Notes: generated by a model from the letters alone, not told the origin. 64,000 nt of DNA from Rhodanobacter sp. A1T4 (GCF_014207185.1 NZ_JACHCP010000007.1:186001-250000); one strand, 5' to 3'; shown: positions 27,450 to 37,079, counted from the first letter of the stretch. A program made the numbers and translations.

Positions 27450-28946
27450 ATGAGAATAGCAATACACCGGCTCTGGAATTACCGGCGCGGTATTTTGATG
27501 GTGCCTACATGCATTGCCGGTTTGATGGTGACCACTGCCGCGCTGGCTGCCCCGCCACCACTATCGGTACCGATCAGTTCGGAGCAATCGCCGAACGGTG
27601 AATCGACCGACCAGACCACCTTTCTCGGGGATCTCAAGCGCACCAATTTTCTGCTCGGCGACCTGTTCGGCTTACGCACATTTCTGAGCAAGTACGGCAT
27701 TTCCCTCGCGGCACAGGAGACCAGCGAGATGCTGGGAAATCCCGTCGGCGGAATCCAGAAGGGTGCCCAGTACGACGGCTTGACCCAGCTCGTGTTGCAG
27801 GTCAATACGCAACGCGCCTTCGGCCTTTACGGCGGCCTGTTCAACGCCAGCGCGCTGCAGATCCACGGGCAGAATTTCAGTGCCAACAATCTGGGCACGA
27901 TCCAGACGGCCAGCGGCATCGAGGCCGATCGCGCGACACGCCTGTGGGAGCTCTGGTACGACCAGAAATTTCTGGAGGAAGACCGGCTCGACATAAAAGT
28001 GGGACAGCAGAGCGTCGACCAGGAGTTCATGGTCAGCACCAATGCCCTTTACTTCGTCAACACGATGTTTGGCTGGCCGGCGCTGCCTTCGTACAATATG
28101 CCTGGCGGCGGACCGGCGTATCCCCTCTCGGCGCTCGGTGTGCGCCTGCGCTATCGACCCATCGACTCGATCAACGTGCTGCTCGGGGTGTTCAACGGCA
28201 GCCCGACCAGCAACAACACCGGCGACCCGCAAAAGCAGAATTCTTCGGGCACCAGCTTCCCGCTCGGTGGCGGTCGGCTGATCATGGCCGAAGTCCAATA
28301 CGCCTATCCCGCGCTGGGCAGCATGGTCTACCCGGGTGAGTCGGCGCCGCTGGCACGCACCTATCGGCTCGGCGCCTGGTACGACACCGAAAGTTTTGCT
28401 GATCAACGCTACGACAGCAACGGCCTCTCGCTGGCCAATCCCGCAAGCAATGGCGTACCGGCGAATCACCGCGGTGATTTCTCGCTATATGCCGTGGCTG
28501 ACCAGATGCTGTGGCGCAATCAGGATGATCCGAACAATACGCTAAGCGGCTTCCTACGCGTGATGGGCACACCGCAGAACGATCGCAACTTCATCCGCTT
28601 CAGCGCAAATGCGGGCTTCGTCTATCACGAGCCATTCCGCAATCGCGCCGACGACACCTTCGGCGTCGGCATGGGTTATGTAAAGGTCGGCAGCAACGTC
28701 TCCGGACTGGATCGCGATGCCGCAAACGTCGCGGCCATCGTGGACCCCGGCAGCCTCAACATCGTGCGCCACACCGAAACGTATGTGGAAACCACCTACC
28801 AGTATCAGCTGCGCCCATGGTGGCAGCTGCAACCTGACGTGCAGTACGTTTTTAATCCCGGCGGCGGCATCGTCAATCCGAATGAGCCCACACGACGCGT
28901 CGGCAACGAGCTGGTGCTCGGCCTGCGTACCAACATCCTTTTCTGA
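27450..28946 (+). CDS. OprB-family (carbohydrate-selective type) outer-membrane porin
   Basis: The 498-residue precursor has a signal peptide (to about residue 34, TAALAAPP). It has the OprB pattern: GLRTFLSKYGISLAAQETSEMLGNPVGGIQKGAQYDGLTQLVLQVN, then LYGGLFNASALQIHGQNFS, LWELWYDQKFLEEDRLDIKVGQQSVDQEFM, and a C-terminal strand ending VLGLRTNILF. OprB porins form 16-stranded barrels that pass sugars. The frame extends from ATG 27450, preceded by GGGG at 27441-27444. A Fur-box-like site lies upstream, unusual for a sugar porin. The next gene starts a few bases after the stop, so the three genes probably share a transcript. Confidence 0.88.
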   Translation: MRIAIHRLWNYRRGILMVPTCIAGLMVTTAALAAPPPLSVPISSEQSPNGESTDQTTFLGDLKRTNFLLGDLFGLRTFLSKYGISLAAQETSEMLGNPVGGIQKGAQYDGLTQLVLQVNTQRAFGLYGGLFNASALQIHGQNFSANNLGTIQTASGIEADRATRLWELWYDQKFLEEDRLDIKVGQQSVDQEFMVSTNALYFVNTMFGWPALPSYNMPGGGPAYPLSALGVRLRYRPIDSINVLLGVFNGSPTSNNTGDPQKQNSSGTSFPLGGGRLIMAEVQYAYPALGSMVYPGESAPLARTYRLGAWYDTESFADQRYDSNGLSLANPASNGVPANHRGDFSLYAVADQMLWRNQDDPNNTLSGFLRVMGTPQNDRNFIRFSANAGFVYHEPFRNRADDTFGVGMGYVKVGSNVSGLDRDAANVAAIVDPGSLNIVRHTETYVETTYQYQLRPWWQLQPDVQYVFNPGGGIVNPNEPTRRVGNELVLGLRTNILF

Positions 28947-28957
28947 TAGTGATTTAC

Positions 28958-30139
28958 ATGAGCCATGCCATGATGAAGACCCACCGCCAGCAGGCTGGAA
29001 GCCGCCAGCTAATTCGAGCGCTCATTGCTACAATCACCGTTCTCGGCACGAGCGCCGCCTTTGCCGACAAGGCACCGGCCGGCTTTCTCGAAACCGTGCA
29101 TCGCCACGTGACGCTGACCTCCACCGTGACCGACAACGGTGATCTCAATCCCTACGCGATCGTCGTTGCACCCGTTTCGGCCGGCAAGATCGTCAAGGAC
29201 GATGTGCTGGTCGACAACTTCAACAACCTTTCCAACCTGCAGGGCACCGGCACCACCATCGTGGATTACCGACCGTCCACCAAGCAGACGACGCTGTTTG
29301 CCAAGTTGCCGCAGAAACTGGCGCAATGCCCCGGTGGCGTGGGCCTGACCACGGCCATGACCATGCTGAAGTCCGGCTGGGTGATCGTCGGCAGCACGCC
29401 GAGCACCGACGGCACCACGGCTACCAAGGGCGATGGCTGCGTGCTGGTGCTGGATCCCAACGGCCAGATGGTCGCAGCGTGGTCCGGGCCGACCATCAAC
29501 GATCCGTGGGGCAACATGGCGGTGATCGATAACGGCGACAGCGCGACGTTGTTCATCAGCATGGCAGGTTTTGGCTTGCAGAGCCCAGACGTGATCGATC
29601 CGGCGACCAAGTTCCCGGTGCGCATCAAGAAGGCCACCGTGTTGCGTCTGCAGCTGCAGATTCCACAGGGCAAGCCGCCCGTGCTGGTCAGCCAGACGGT
29701 CGTGGGCGATGGCTTTTCGCAGCGCGCCGACCGCGACAACTTCCTGCTCGGGCCGACGGGCCTGGCGCTTGGCCCGGACCACACGCTGTATGTAACCGAC
29801 GGCCTGGACAACATCATTACCGCGATACCCGATGCGCTCGATCGCACCACCAGCGCAGGCACCGGCAAGGTGGTGACCCAAGGTGGCTTGCTCAACTGGC
29901 CGCTGGCGATGGTCTACACATCGGCCGGCCATTTGCTCGCCTGCAACGGCAAGGACGGCCAGCTGGTGGAGGTTGATACTGTCACCGGTAAGCAGATCTA
30001 CAGTCAGTGGATCGACTCCGACCAGGCGCAGTCGCCCCCGGGTAACGGCGACCTGTTCGGTATCGCCATGACGCCCAATGGAGACGGCTTCTATTACGTC
30101 GAAGACGACATGAACACCTTGATGCGAGCCGGCAAATGA
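28958..30139 (+). CDS. secreted beta-propeller (NHL/SMP-30-like) protein
   Basis: The protein has a signal peptide (LIRALIATITVLGTSAAFA-D) and then about 360 residues of repeated strands with NHL/SMP-30 flavour: PYAIVVAPVSAGKIVKDDVLVDNFNN, GPTGLALGPDHTLYVTDGLDNIITAIPD, WPLAMVYTSAGHLLACNGKDGQLVEVDT and LFGIAMTPNGDGFYYVEDDMNTL. Such propellers bind ligands or act as lactonase-like enzymes; no specific function is recognised. Possible starts are GTG 28949, ATG 28958 and ATG 28970; none has a good ribosome-binding site, and coupling with the porin may serve instead. It overlaps the peroxidase gene by four bases (ATGA). Confidence 0.78.
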   Translation: MSHAMMKTHRQQAGSRQLIRALIATITVLGTSAAFADKAPAGFLETVHRHVTLTSTVTDNGDLNPYAIVVAPVSAGKIVKDDVLVDNFNNLSNLQGTGTTIVDYRPSTKQTTLFAKLPQKLAQCPGGVGLTTAMTMLKSGWVIVGSTPSTDGTTATKGDGCVLVLDPNGQMVAAWSGPTINDPWGNMAVIDNGDSATLFISMAGFGLQSPDVIDPATKFPVRIKKATVLRLQLQIPQGKPPVLVSQTVVGDGFSQRADRDNFLLGPTGLALGPDHTLYVTDGLDNIITAIPDALDRTTSAGTGKVVTQGGLLNWPLAMVYTSAGHLLACNGKDGQLVEVDTVTGKQIYSQWIDSDQAQSPPGNGDLFGIAMTPNGDGFYYVEDDMNTLMRAGK

Positions 30140-31422
30140 ACGAGTCAGACGATCTGCGCTTGCGCGGCCGGCGTCGGTTCCTGGCGTCGGCGGCGACCGT
30201 TGCCGTCGTTGCTGCCACGGCGCCTGTAGCGGCGACGGCACATGCACGCGCATCGTCTGCATCCAGCGAGACCGGCAGCGACAGCGAACCGTTCTTCGGC
30301 ACCCATCAAGCCGGCGTAGCCACCACGCCACAGACCAACGTCTATTTCGCCGCATTCGATCTCATCGCCGAAAAACGCGATGACGTCATTGCCCTGCTCC
30401 GTGCGTGGACGGCGGCCTCTGCGCGTTTGACGCAGGGTCAGACCGCGGATTTGCTGACCAACGATCCCGCTACGCCCGAACTCGATTCGTACGAAACGAC
30501 AGGGCTGGCGACCGACCGACTCACGCTCACCTTCGGCTTCGGACCGGGGATGTTCACCAAGGACGGCAAGGATCGCTACGGCCTGGCCAAACACCGCCCC
30601 GACGCGCTGGCCGACCTGCCCCGCTTCAACGGCGACCAGCTGGTACCCGAGCGTACCGGCGGCGATCTTTGCATCCAGGCCTGCGCCGACAATCCGCAGG
30701 TGGCTTTTCATGCCGTGCGCCAACTCACGCGCATCGCCTATGGCGCTGCCAATATCCGCTGGGCGCAAAGTGGCTTCATGGCCGCACAGAAAGACAAAAG
30801 CACACCGCGCAACCTGATGGGCTTCAAGGACGGCAGCATGAACGTGCCGATTCGCGCCGAGGCCGCCATGAATCAATACATCTGGGCCGGCGATGAAGGC
30901 GGCTGGATGCAGCACGGCACCTATATGGTTGCACGGCCGATCCGCATCGCGCTCGAACACTGGGACCGCATGAAGCTCAGCTTCCAGCAACAGGTGATGG
31001 GCCGCGAAAAGCACTCCGGCGCACCGCTCGGCCAGAAGCACGAAAACGACAGCCTCGCTCTCGATGCGAACGACGCCAACGGCAACCCGATCATTCCGGA
31101 AAATGCCCACGTGCGCCTGGGCGCGCCGGAAAACAACGACGGCGCGCAGATACTGCGGCGTTCGTATTCCTACGACAACGGCCTGAGCTACATCGCCGAA
31201 CGCTGGCCACCGTGGCATCAAGGCATGGAGTTCGATGCCGGCCTGCTATTCATCAGCTACCAGCGCGACCCACGCACCGGCTTCGTGAAAATCTTCGACA
31301 AGATGTCCAAGTTCGACATGATGAACCAGTTCGTCACCCACGTCGGCGGCGGCGTGTTCGCCTGCCCGCCGGGTGCGAAAGAGGGTGGCTTTATCGGGCA
31401 GCCGTTGTTTGATCTGGCCTAA
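30136..31422 (+). CDS. efeB: Tat-exported DyP-type heme peroxidase (EfeB-like)
   Basis: The 428-residue precursor has a twin-arginine signal (RGRRRFLASAATVAVVAATAPVAATAHA), so it is exported folded with heme. The mature part starts EPFFGTHQAGVATTPQTNVYF, typical of EfeB/DyP class A. It has the catalytic aspartate D232 in GFKDG, an axial-histidine candidate near AFHAVRQL or EHWDRM, and the C-terminal IAERWPPWHQGMEFDAGLLFISYQRDP. DyPs oxidise dyes and phenolics with peroxide; EfeB also takes part in ferrous iron uptake. efeU and efeO are absent, and the partners here are a porin and a propeller, so the exact role is open. Confidence 0.9.
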   Translation: MNESDDLRLRGRRRFLASAATVAVVAATAPVAATAHARASSASSETGSDSEPFFGTHQAGVATTPQTNVYFAAFDLIAEKRDDVIALLRAWTAASARLTQGQTADLLTNDPATPELDSYETTGLATDRLTLTFGFGPGMFTKDGKDRYGLAKHRPDALADLPRFNGDQLVPERTGGDLCIQACADNPQVAFHAVRQLTRIAYGAANIRWAQSGFMAAQKDKSTPRNLMGFKDGSMNVPIRAEAAMNQYIWAGDEGGWMQHGTYMVARPIRIALEHWDRMKLSFQQQVMGREKHSGAPLGQKHENDSLALDANDANGNPIIPENAHVRLGAPENNDGAQILRRSYSYDNGLSYIAERWPPWHQGMEFDAGLLFISYQRDPRTGFVKIFDKMSKFDMMNQFVTHVGGGVFACPPGAKEGGFIGQPLFDLA

Positions 31423-31491
31423 CAGCAGAAGCAGGCTAGTAAAAAACGATACTCGTTGGCGCAAGCGTTGGAAGCGGCGTATTCCCGGCGC

Positions 31492-32082
31492 TTATGTCTT
31501 TTTTGCCATGCACGCCTTGTGCCTAAAACATCCCAGCAGATGATCGTTGATCATCCCCGTCGCCTGCATCAACGAGTAGACGATGGTGCTTCCGACGAAG
31601 CGGAAGCCGCGCTTTTTCATCGCCTTGCTCATGCCATCGGACAAGGGCGTGCTTGCGGGTACGCTGCCACTTTCCGTCCAGCGATTGACCAGCGATTTGC
31701 CGTCGACGAAGGACCACAGGTAGTTGTCCAGACTGCCGAACTCTGCGATCACGCTCAGCGCCGTTATCGCGTTATCGCGTGTCGCAAAGACTTTCAGGCG
31801 GTTGCGGATGATGCCGGGGTCGAGCAGAAGCTTTTCCAGCTCACGATCTTTCATCGCGGCGACACGGGCGATATCGAAATCATGGAACACGCGGCGGTAG
31901 TGGTCGCGTTTGGCCAGCACGGTGCGCCACGACAAGCCGGCCTGCGCGCCCTCCAGGCAGAGAAACTCAAACAGTTGCTGGTCGTCGTGTAGCGGCGTAC
32001 CCCACTCGGTGTCGTGGTAGTCCCGCAACAGCGGATCAGTCGCACCCCAGGGACAGCGTTGGCGTTCAGCAGCTTTCGTCAT
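31492..32082 (-). CDS. tag: DNA-3-methyladenine glycosylase I
   Basis: Tag removes 3-methyladenine from alkylated DNA. The 196-residue protein has the family start RCPWGATDPLLRDYHDTEWGTPLHDDQQLFEFLCLEGAQAGLSW, the helix-hairpin-helix-type region RNRLKVFATRDNAI, and the end HLLGCFRHKAC. Residues matching the Tag zinc site (Cys near the start, His and Cys near the end) are present. ATG 32082 agrees with family length (about 190); the frame continues far upstream into the antisense of the next gene, which is not coding. Confidence 0.94.
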   Translation of the reverse strand: MTKAAERQRCPWGATDPLLRDYHDTEWGTPLHDDQQLFEFLCLEGAQAGLSWRTVLAKRDHYRRVFHDFDIARVAAMKDRELEKLLLDPGIIRNRLKVFATRDNAITALSVIAEFGSLDNYLWSFVDGKSLVNRWTESGSVPASTPLSDGMSKAMKKRGFRFVGSTIVYSLMQATGMINDHLLGCFRHKACMAKKT

Positions 32083-32197
32083 GGATTGGCCTCGATGGGC
32101 GTGGCATTGCGTTTGATGGGTGGGTGGCGGTCGGCCCGGAGTGGGTGAAACCGACCCGATCGGCAGGCATCTGCCGAGGCCGGTTATCATCGCAGGC

Positions 32198-32881
32198 ATG
32201 AACCCCACCGTGCTCCCCGCCGATCCCGATCGTTTTCCGGACCAGGCCGCCAGTTTCATGCTGGATGGCCCAACCGGCAAGCTCGAAACCATCACCGATG
32301 TCGCCGAGCACGCCGGCGCACGCCGCGGCGTGGCGGTGATCTGCCACCCCAACCCGGTGCAGGGTGGCACCATGCACAACAAGGTGGTGACGATGGCCGA
32401 GCGCGCGCTGCGTGAATCCGGACTCGACACCGTGCGTTTCAATTTTCGCGGCACCGGCAATTCGCCCGGTGAGTACGACAACGGCAGAGGCGAAGGCGAC
32501 GATCTGGCTGCCGTGGTTGCATGGGTGCGACGCATGCGTCCCGACGATGCACTGTGGCTGGCCGGCTTCTCGTTCGGCAGCTACGTGACCATTTCTCGCG
32601 CCGCCCAACTGCACGCCGATGCGCTGATCAGCATCGCACCACCGGTGGGCCGCTGGGCCTTTGGTGAGCTGACTGTGCCGACCTGTCCGTGGCTGGTCGT
32701 GCAGGGCGAGGCTGATGAAGTGGTGGAGCCGCAGGCGGTGTTCGACTGGATCGATGCACTGGAGAAAAAGCCCGAGCTGGTGCGCATGCCGGATACCAGC
32801 CATTTTTTCCATCGTCGATTGATGGATCTGCGCGGCGCGATCAAGCACACCATACGCGGCTGGCTCCCACTGGCGCGTTGA
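32198..32881 (+). CDS. alpha/beta hydrolase (dienelactone hydrolase-like fold)
   Basis: The 227-residue cytoplasmic protein has the conserved GVAVICHPNPVQGGTMHNKVV opening, the loop RFNFRGTGNSPGEYDNGRGEGDDL, and nucleophile elbow GFSFGSY with serine. Acid and base lie in VVQGEADEVVEP and DTSHFFHRRL. This is the widely conserved group of small alpha/beta hydrolases with HPNP and RFNFRG motifs; its substrate is unknown. ATG 32198 fits the start of homology. It is divergent from tag and upstream of zapE. Confidence 0.87.
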   Translation: MNPTVLPADPDRFPDQAASFMLDGPTGKLETITDVAEHAGARRGVAVICHPNPVQGGTMHNKVVTMAERALRESGLDTVRFNFRGTGNSPGEYDNGRGEGDDLAAVVAWVRRMRPDDALWLAGFSFGSYVTISRAAQLHADALISIAPPVGRWAFGELTVPTCPWLVVQGEADEVVEPQAVFDWIDALEKKPELVRMPDTSHFFHRRLMDLRGAIKHTIRGWLPLAR

Positions 32882-32950
32882 GCATCGCTTGTCCGTCTTT
32901 GCCTATCCGTCGCTCGGCCCTTATCCACCCACACCAAGACTTTCCGCTTC

Positions 32951-34069
32951 ATGAGTGAATCTCCGCAACTTGCGCCTGGCGCGCGATACCAGGAAGGCAT
33001 CGCCGCGCATCGCTGGGAATCCGATCCCACGCAGTTGGCGCTGCTGCCCGAGTTCGATCGCATGCATACGGCACTGTGTGTGCAACCGGACGCCAGCGGC
33101 GGATTGTTTGGACGGCTGAAGTCGCTGCTCGGCAATGAGCCCGCAGCGGCTGTGCCCGGACTTTATCTTTGGGGTAGCGTCGGGCGCGGCAAGACGTTCC
33201 TGATGGATCTATTTGTTTCCAGCTTGCCGCAAGGCACGGCGCTGCGTCGGCACTACCACCGCTTCATGGGCGAGGTGCACGAAAGTCTGCGCGCACTGGG
33301 CAACCGGCAGAATCCGTTGATCGAAGTAGCGGCTGGCCTGGCCGCTCGGTGTCGCGTGCTGTGCCTGGACGAGTTTCTGGTCAACGACATTGGCGATGCG
33401 ATGATTCTCGCCGGCCTGCTCGACGCGTTGTTTGCGCGCGGAGTCACTCTGATCACCACCTCCAATACCGCACCGGCCGACCTGTACAGGAACGGCCTGC
33501 AGCGCGCGCGCTTTCTGCCCGCCATCGCCCTGATCGAAAAGTACTGCCACGTGGTGGAGATGGCCTCGTCACACGACTGGCGTTTGCGTGCGCTGGCGCA
33601 AGCACCGGTATATCTCACACCACCCGGTGCAGAGTCCCATCGCGCGCTGGAGCGCATCTTTGCCAGCCAGGCCAGCGGCACTATCGAGCAGGATGGCGCC
33701 ATCGTTATCAACGGGCGCAACATTGCTTTCCACAAGCGCGCAGAAAAGGTTCTCTGGTTCGAATTCGAAGCGCTGTGCGAAGGCCCGCGTGCCGTGGCCG
33801 ATTACATCGCGCTGGCCAAGGCCGGTCCCACCGTGATCGTCGCCAACGTGCCGCAGTTCAACATGTATAGCGACGACGCGGCCAAGCGCTTCGTGCAACT
33901 GGTCGACGAGTTCTACGACCGCCATGTGAAGCTGGTGCTTTCCGCTGCCGCACCGATCACCGAGCTCTACGACGGCGAACGCCTGCGCGCCGAATTCGGC
34001 CGCACCGAATCCCGCCTGATCGAAATGCAGAGCAAGGATTATCTGGCGCTTGAGCATCGGGCGGACTAA
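32951..34069 (+). CDS. zapE: cell-division-associated ATPase ZapE (AFG1 family)
   Basis: ZapE is an AAA-type ATPase that interacts with FtsZ at the division site. The 372-residue protein has the Walker A loop in LYLWGSVGRGKTFLMDLF and Walker B in RVLCLDEFLVNDIGDAMI. The AFG1-family segments ALRRHYHRFMGEVH, VTLITTSNTAPADLYRNGLQRARFLPAI and RFVQLVDEFYDRHVKLVLSA follow. The family length is about 360-380. A REP pair follows the stop directly (34075-34156) and may stabilise or end its transcript. Confidence 0.94.
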   Translation: MSESPQLAPGARYQEGIAAHRWESDPTQLALLPEFDRMHTALCVQPDASGGLFGRLKSLLGNEPAAAVPGLYLWGSVGRGKTFLMDLFVSSLPQGTALRRHYHRFMGEVHESLRALGNRQNPLIEVAAGLAARCRVLCLDEFLVNDIGDAMILAGLLDALFARGVTLITTSNTAPADLYRNGLQRARFLPAIALIEKYCHVVEMASSHDWRLRALAQAPVYLTPPGAESHRALERIFASQASGTIEQDGAIVINGRNIAFHKRAEKVLWFEFEALCEGPRAVADYIALAKAGPTVIVANVPQFNMYSDDAAKRFVQLVDEFYDRHVKLVLSAAAPITELYDGERLRAEFGRTESRLIEMQSKDYLALEHRAD

Positions 34070-34074
34070 GCCCT

Positions 34075-34156
34075 TGTAGGTTGGTGGTGAGCGCAGCGAA
34101 CTCCAACTTTTGATGCGCAATATGTTGGGGTTCGCTGCGCTCACCACCAACCTACA
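34075..34156. repeat. inverted pair of REP elements (REPIN) between zapE and an MFS gene
   Basis: Two 33-base arms, 34075-34107 and 34124-34156, are reverse complements with one mismatch, around a 16-base centre. Each arm begins with GTAG on its 5' side, then an internal hairpin (GTTGG...CCAAC) with GTGAGCGCAGCGAAC in the middle. The same unit with small changes flanks the RAYT gene at 54110-54140 and 54698-54730. GTAG at the foot of the hairpin is the known mark of REP elements mobilised by RAYT proteins. The whole 82 bases can form a very long hairpin. Confidence 0.85.
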
Positions 34157-34183
34157 CTGCACGCTGCTAGCATCCAGTGCCAT

Positions 34184-35515
34184 GTGTCGAATCTCTATCC
34201 CCTTGCAGAAATCAGGCAACGTTCCGTGACTCATACCGAACCCCGCTCGCGCAGCGAAAGCGTCAAGGCCATCTTTCGCGTAGTCGGCGGCAATTTTCTG
34301 GAGATGTACGACTTCATGGTCTATGGCTATTACGCCTCGGCCATTGCACGCACGTATTTCCCCAGCCACAACGCGTATGCGTCGCTGCTGCTGACGCTGC
34401 TGACGTTTGCCGCAGGCTTTGTGATGCGGCCGATCGGTGCGATCGTGCTGGGCGCGTATATCGATCATCACGGCCGCCGCAAGGGTTTGATCGTCACGCT
34501 GGCGCTGATGGCGGTGGGCACGCTGCTGGTGGCCGCAGTGCCGGGCTACGCGACCATCGGTATTCTCGCACCGCTGCTGGTACTCGGCGGTCGGCTGCTG
34601 CAGGGCTTTTCGGCGGGCGTGGAGTTGGGCGGTGTATCGGTGTATCTGTCGGAAATTGCCACACCGGGGCATCGCGGTTTCTATTGTTCCTGGCAATCGG
34701 CCAGCCAGCAAGTGGCGGTGATGTTTGCGGCGCTGCTTGGCCTGCTGCTGCAGCGCTGGATGCCGGCGGAGGCGATGAACGACTGGGGCTGGCGCATCCC
34801 CTTCATCATCGGCTGTTTGATCGTGCCGTTCGTGTTCCTGATCCGCCGCTCGCTGCAGGAGACCGAGGCCTTTCTCGCGCGCAAGCATCGCCTGGCCGCC
34901 GGCGAAATCTATCGCTCGATGATCACCAACTGGCGCATCGTGTTACTCGGCATGGCGATGGTGTTGATGACGACGGTGTCGTTCTACCTGATCACCGCGT
35001 ACACGCCCACCTTCGGCAAGGAAGTGCTGAAGCTGTCGTCGTCGGATGTGTTTGTCGTCACGCTATGTATCGGCCTATCCAACCTGATCTGGCTGCCGTT
35101 GATGGGCACCTTGTCCGATCGCATTGGCCGCTGGCCGTTGCTGCTCGCATGTACCGTGCTCGCGTTGCTCACCGCATATCCCGTACTGCACTGGCTGGTG
35201 GCCGACCCGGGTTTCAGTCGACTGTTGGGCGTAGAACTATGGTTGTCCTTCATCTACGCCAGCTACAACGGCGCATTGGTGGTCGCGCTTACCGAAATAA
35301 TGCCTGCGGACGTGCGCACCGCCGGCTTCTCGCTCGCCTACAGTCTCGCCACCACGCTTGGCGGATCGAGCCTGGCGATTTCGCAGTGGCTGATCCACCT
35401 CACCGGCAACAACGCCGCGCCGGGACTGTGGCTGTCGTTTGCAGCACTATGCGGCCTAATGGCAACAGTGCTCGTGTATCGCGATCCAAAACGGCGGGAA
35501 ATGCATCGGGCGTAG
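34184..35515 (+). CDS. MFS transporter, citrate/tricarballylate-proton symporter type
   Basis: The 443-residue protein has twelve predicted membrane segments and the metabolite:H+ symporter signatures [94 protein letters not shown] and WQSASQQVA. These match the citrate/tricarballylate (CitA/TcuC) branch closely. It probably imports a di- or tricarboxylate with protons. Start choice is between GTG 34184 and GTG 34226 (AGG nine bases upstream). It stands alone after the REP pair. Confidence 0.86.
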   Translation: MSNLYPLAEIRQRSVTHTEPRSRSESVKAIFRVVGGNFLEMYDFMVYGYYASAIARTYFPSHNAYASLLLTLLTFAAGFVMRPIGAIVLGAYIDHHGRRKGLIVTLALMAVGTLLVAAVPGYATIGILAPLLVLGGRLLQGFSAGVELGGVSVYLSEIATPGHRGFYCSWQSASQQVAVMFAALLGLLLQRWMPAEAMNDWGWRIPFIIGCLIVPFVFLIRRSLQETEAFLARKHRLAAGEIYRSMITNWRIVLLGMAMVLMTTVSFYLITAYTPTFGKEVLKLSSSDVFVVTLCIGLSNLIWLPLMGTLSDRIGRWPLLLACTVLALLTAYPVLHWLVADPGFSRLLGVELWLSFIYASYNGALVVALTEIMPADVRTAGFSLAYSLATTLGGSSLAISQWLIHLTGNNAAPGLWLSFAALCGLMATVLVYRDPKRREMHRA

Positions 35516-35732
35516 GTCGCTGCGATTCGTTTGCACTCACTAAGGTGTGTTCCCGATCAAAGCAGACATGCTTGACACCTCTGAGCAAACCTTATCGTGG
35601 ACTTTGTCCGAACTGCAGTCATTCGCGTGAGGTACTGGAAGGCGATCCGGAGCCAGCCGGCAGCGGCTCCCCGTCACGCGGAAACGACAGGCAAGGGATA
35701 CGCTCAAGTCCCCGAAAGTTGCGAGGCGCTTT

Positions 35733-36149
35733 ATGAACCGGTTGGCATGCATGACTCTGGTCGCTGCAATGGGCGTTTGCTCCATGGCCGCCATACCCCG
35801 CGCCGAGGCACAAATCGTAGCTGGCTTCGGCGCGGCGCCTGAATGCCCGTATGGATACTACGATTACGCGCCCTATAGCTGCGCACCTTACGGCTATTAC
35901 GGCCCGGAATGGTTTGAAGGTGACGTGTTTATCGGTGCCGGGCCGTGGTTTCATGGACGACGGGAGTTCAATGGCCACGTCGACAACCGTTTCGATCGCC
36001 GCAACGGATTTCATGGTCCATTTCCGAATCGTGGCGACAGGCGCGACCCGGCAAGACCTGTTGGTCGAGCGGCCAACTTTCATGGCAACGAAATGCGTGA
36101 TGGTCGAGGCCATGTCGGCGGCGGCGGTGGTGACAGCGGAAGGCACTGA
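35733..36149 (+). CDS. small secreted Tyr/Gly/His-rich protein
   Basis: The 138-residue precursor has a signal peptide (MNRLACMTLVAAMGVCSMAAIPRAEA-Q). The mature part contains CPYGYYDYAPYSCAPYGYYGPEWF, two cysteines that could form a disulfide, GVFIGAGPWFHG-like sequence, then an Arg/Gly/His/Asn-rich tail ending GGGGGDSGRH. I recognise the composition from small uncharacterised xanthomonad secreted proteins but no domain with known function. No operon partner; the 217 bases upstream show no clear promoter. Confidence 0.75.
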   Translation: MNRLACMTLVAAMGVCSMAAIPRAEAQIVAGFGAAPECPYGYYDYAPYSCAPYGYYGPEWFEGDVFIGAGPWFHGRREFNGHVDNRFDRRNGFHGPFPNRGDRRDPARPVGRAANFHGNEMRDGRGHVGGGGGDSGRH

Positions 36150-36299
36150 GTCGATGTTCGGTGCTTTCTGATCTTGGAGGGCGCTTCAAATTTGCGCTCC
36201 CTGCCGATAAAGCAGTGCAGGCTGCGCGGGGAGACATCCAGATCAACAAACTACGCCAAACCAGCGCAGGCAGTAGCCATCGTTCCATCCACGCTCCAG

Positions 36300-37079
36300 T
36301 CAGACCTGCGAAGAAAAATACCGCGATGGCGCGGTACCCAAGGCTCGTTGGAACATGCTGCTGAAGGCCGCGACTTCGGCATAGCCTAAGGTGCTGGCGA
36401 CATGCGTCACCGGCGTGCCGATAGCCAGCAGTTCAAGCGCGCGCATCAATAGCGCCTGCTGTCGCCAGCGTCCGAATGGCATGCCGGTCTGTTCGCGGAA
36501 CAGCCGTTCGAGCGTGCGCCGACTGGCGCCGGTCTGGTCAGCATGCTGGGCAAGGCCGTGGCTGATCGAGGGCTGGGCACGCACTTGCAGGGCGAGGCGC
36601 AGGGCACGCGAATCCTCCGGCATGGGCAAGGTCAACGCCGAAATCGGTTTGACCTCGATGCATTCCAGCAACAACGCCATGACCCGTGCATGGCGCGAAT
36701 CCGGCGCATGCCGTGCAGGCAGGATCACCGCCTCGCCAATCAGGGCGCGCAATAAAGGTGTAACGGCTACCACCGCGCAACGTGCCGGGAAGCGCTGTGT
36801 CAGCGCGGGCTCGACGTAAACGTTATGCAGTTCGACGTTGCTGGCCGCACGCAAGCCATGCCGCATCATGGCAGGTATCCACACCGCACGTTCCGGTGGC
36901 ACCACCCAAACACCGTCCTGTGCCTCGACGGATAACACGCCGCTGGCGGCGTAAATAAGCTGTGCACGTCGATGCCGATGCGGCGATGTCAGCTCGCCCT
37001 GTTGCAGCCTGCGCGCCATCGCCACCACCGGCCTGGCCGTGCGCTGATAGTCGGATCGGTGTTCGCTTTTACCGAACAT
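36300..37079 (-). CDS. AraC-family transcriptional regulator
   Basis: The 259-residue protein has an N-terminal cupin-like sensing domain (LTSPHRHRRAQLIYAASGVLSVEAQDGVWVVPPERAVWIP). Its C-terminal double helix-turn-helix ends GASRRTLERLFREQTGMPFGRWRQQALLMRALELL and VTHVASTLGYAEVAAFSSMFQRALGTAPSRYF. Its architecture matches the NimR-type short AraC regulators, which often control an adjacent divergent transporter or enzyme. It is divergent from the xapX-like and oxidoreductase genes (100 bases between starts), the likeliest targets. Confidence 0.92.
   Translation of the reverse strand: MFGKSEHRSDYQRTARPVVAMARRLQQGELTSPHRHRRAQLIYAASGVLSVEAQDGVWVVPPERAVWIPAMMRHGLRAASNVELHNVYVEPALTQRFPARCAVVAVTPLLRALIGEAVILPARHAPDSRHARVMALLLECIEVKPISALTLPMPEDSRALRLALQVRAQPSISHGLAQHADQTGASRRTLERLFREQTGMPFGRWRQQALLMRALELLAIGTPVTHVASTLGYAEVAAFSSMFQRALGTAPSRYFSSQV

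Noticed and set aside
33569..34888. Long minus-strand frame across zapE, REP pair and the MFS gene
   Set aside because: Antisense to conserved genes and crossing an intergenic repeat; not a real gene.
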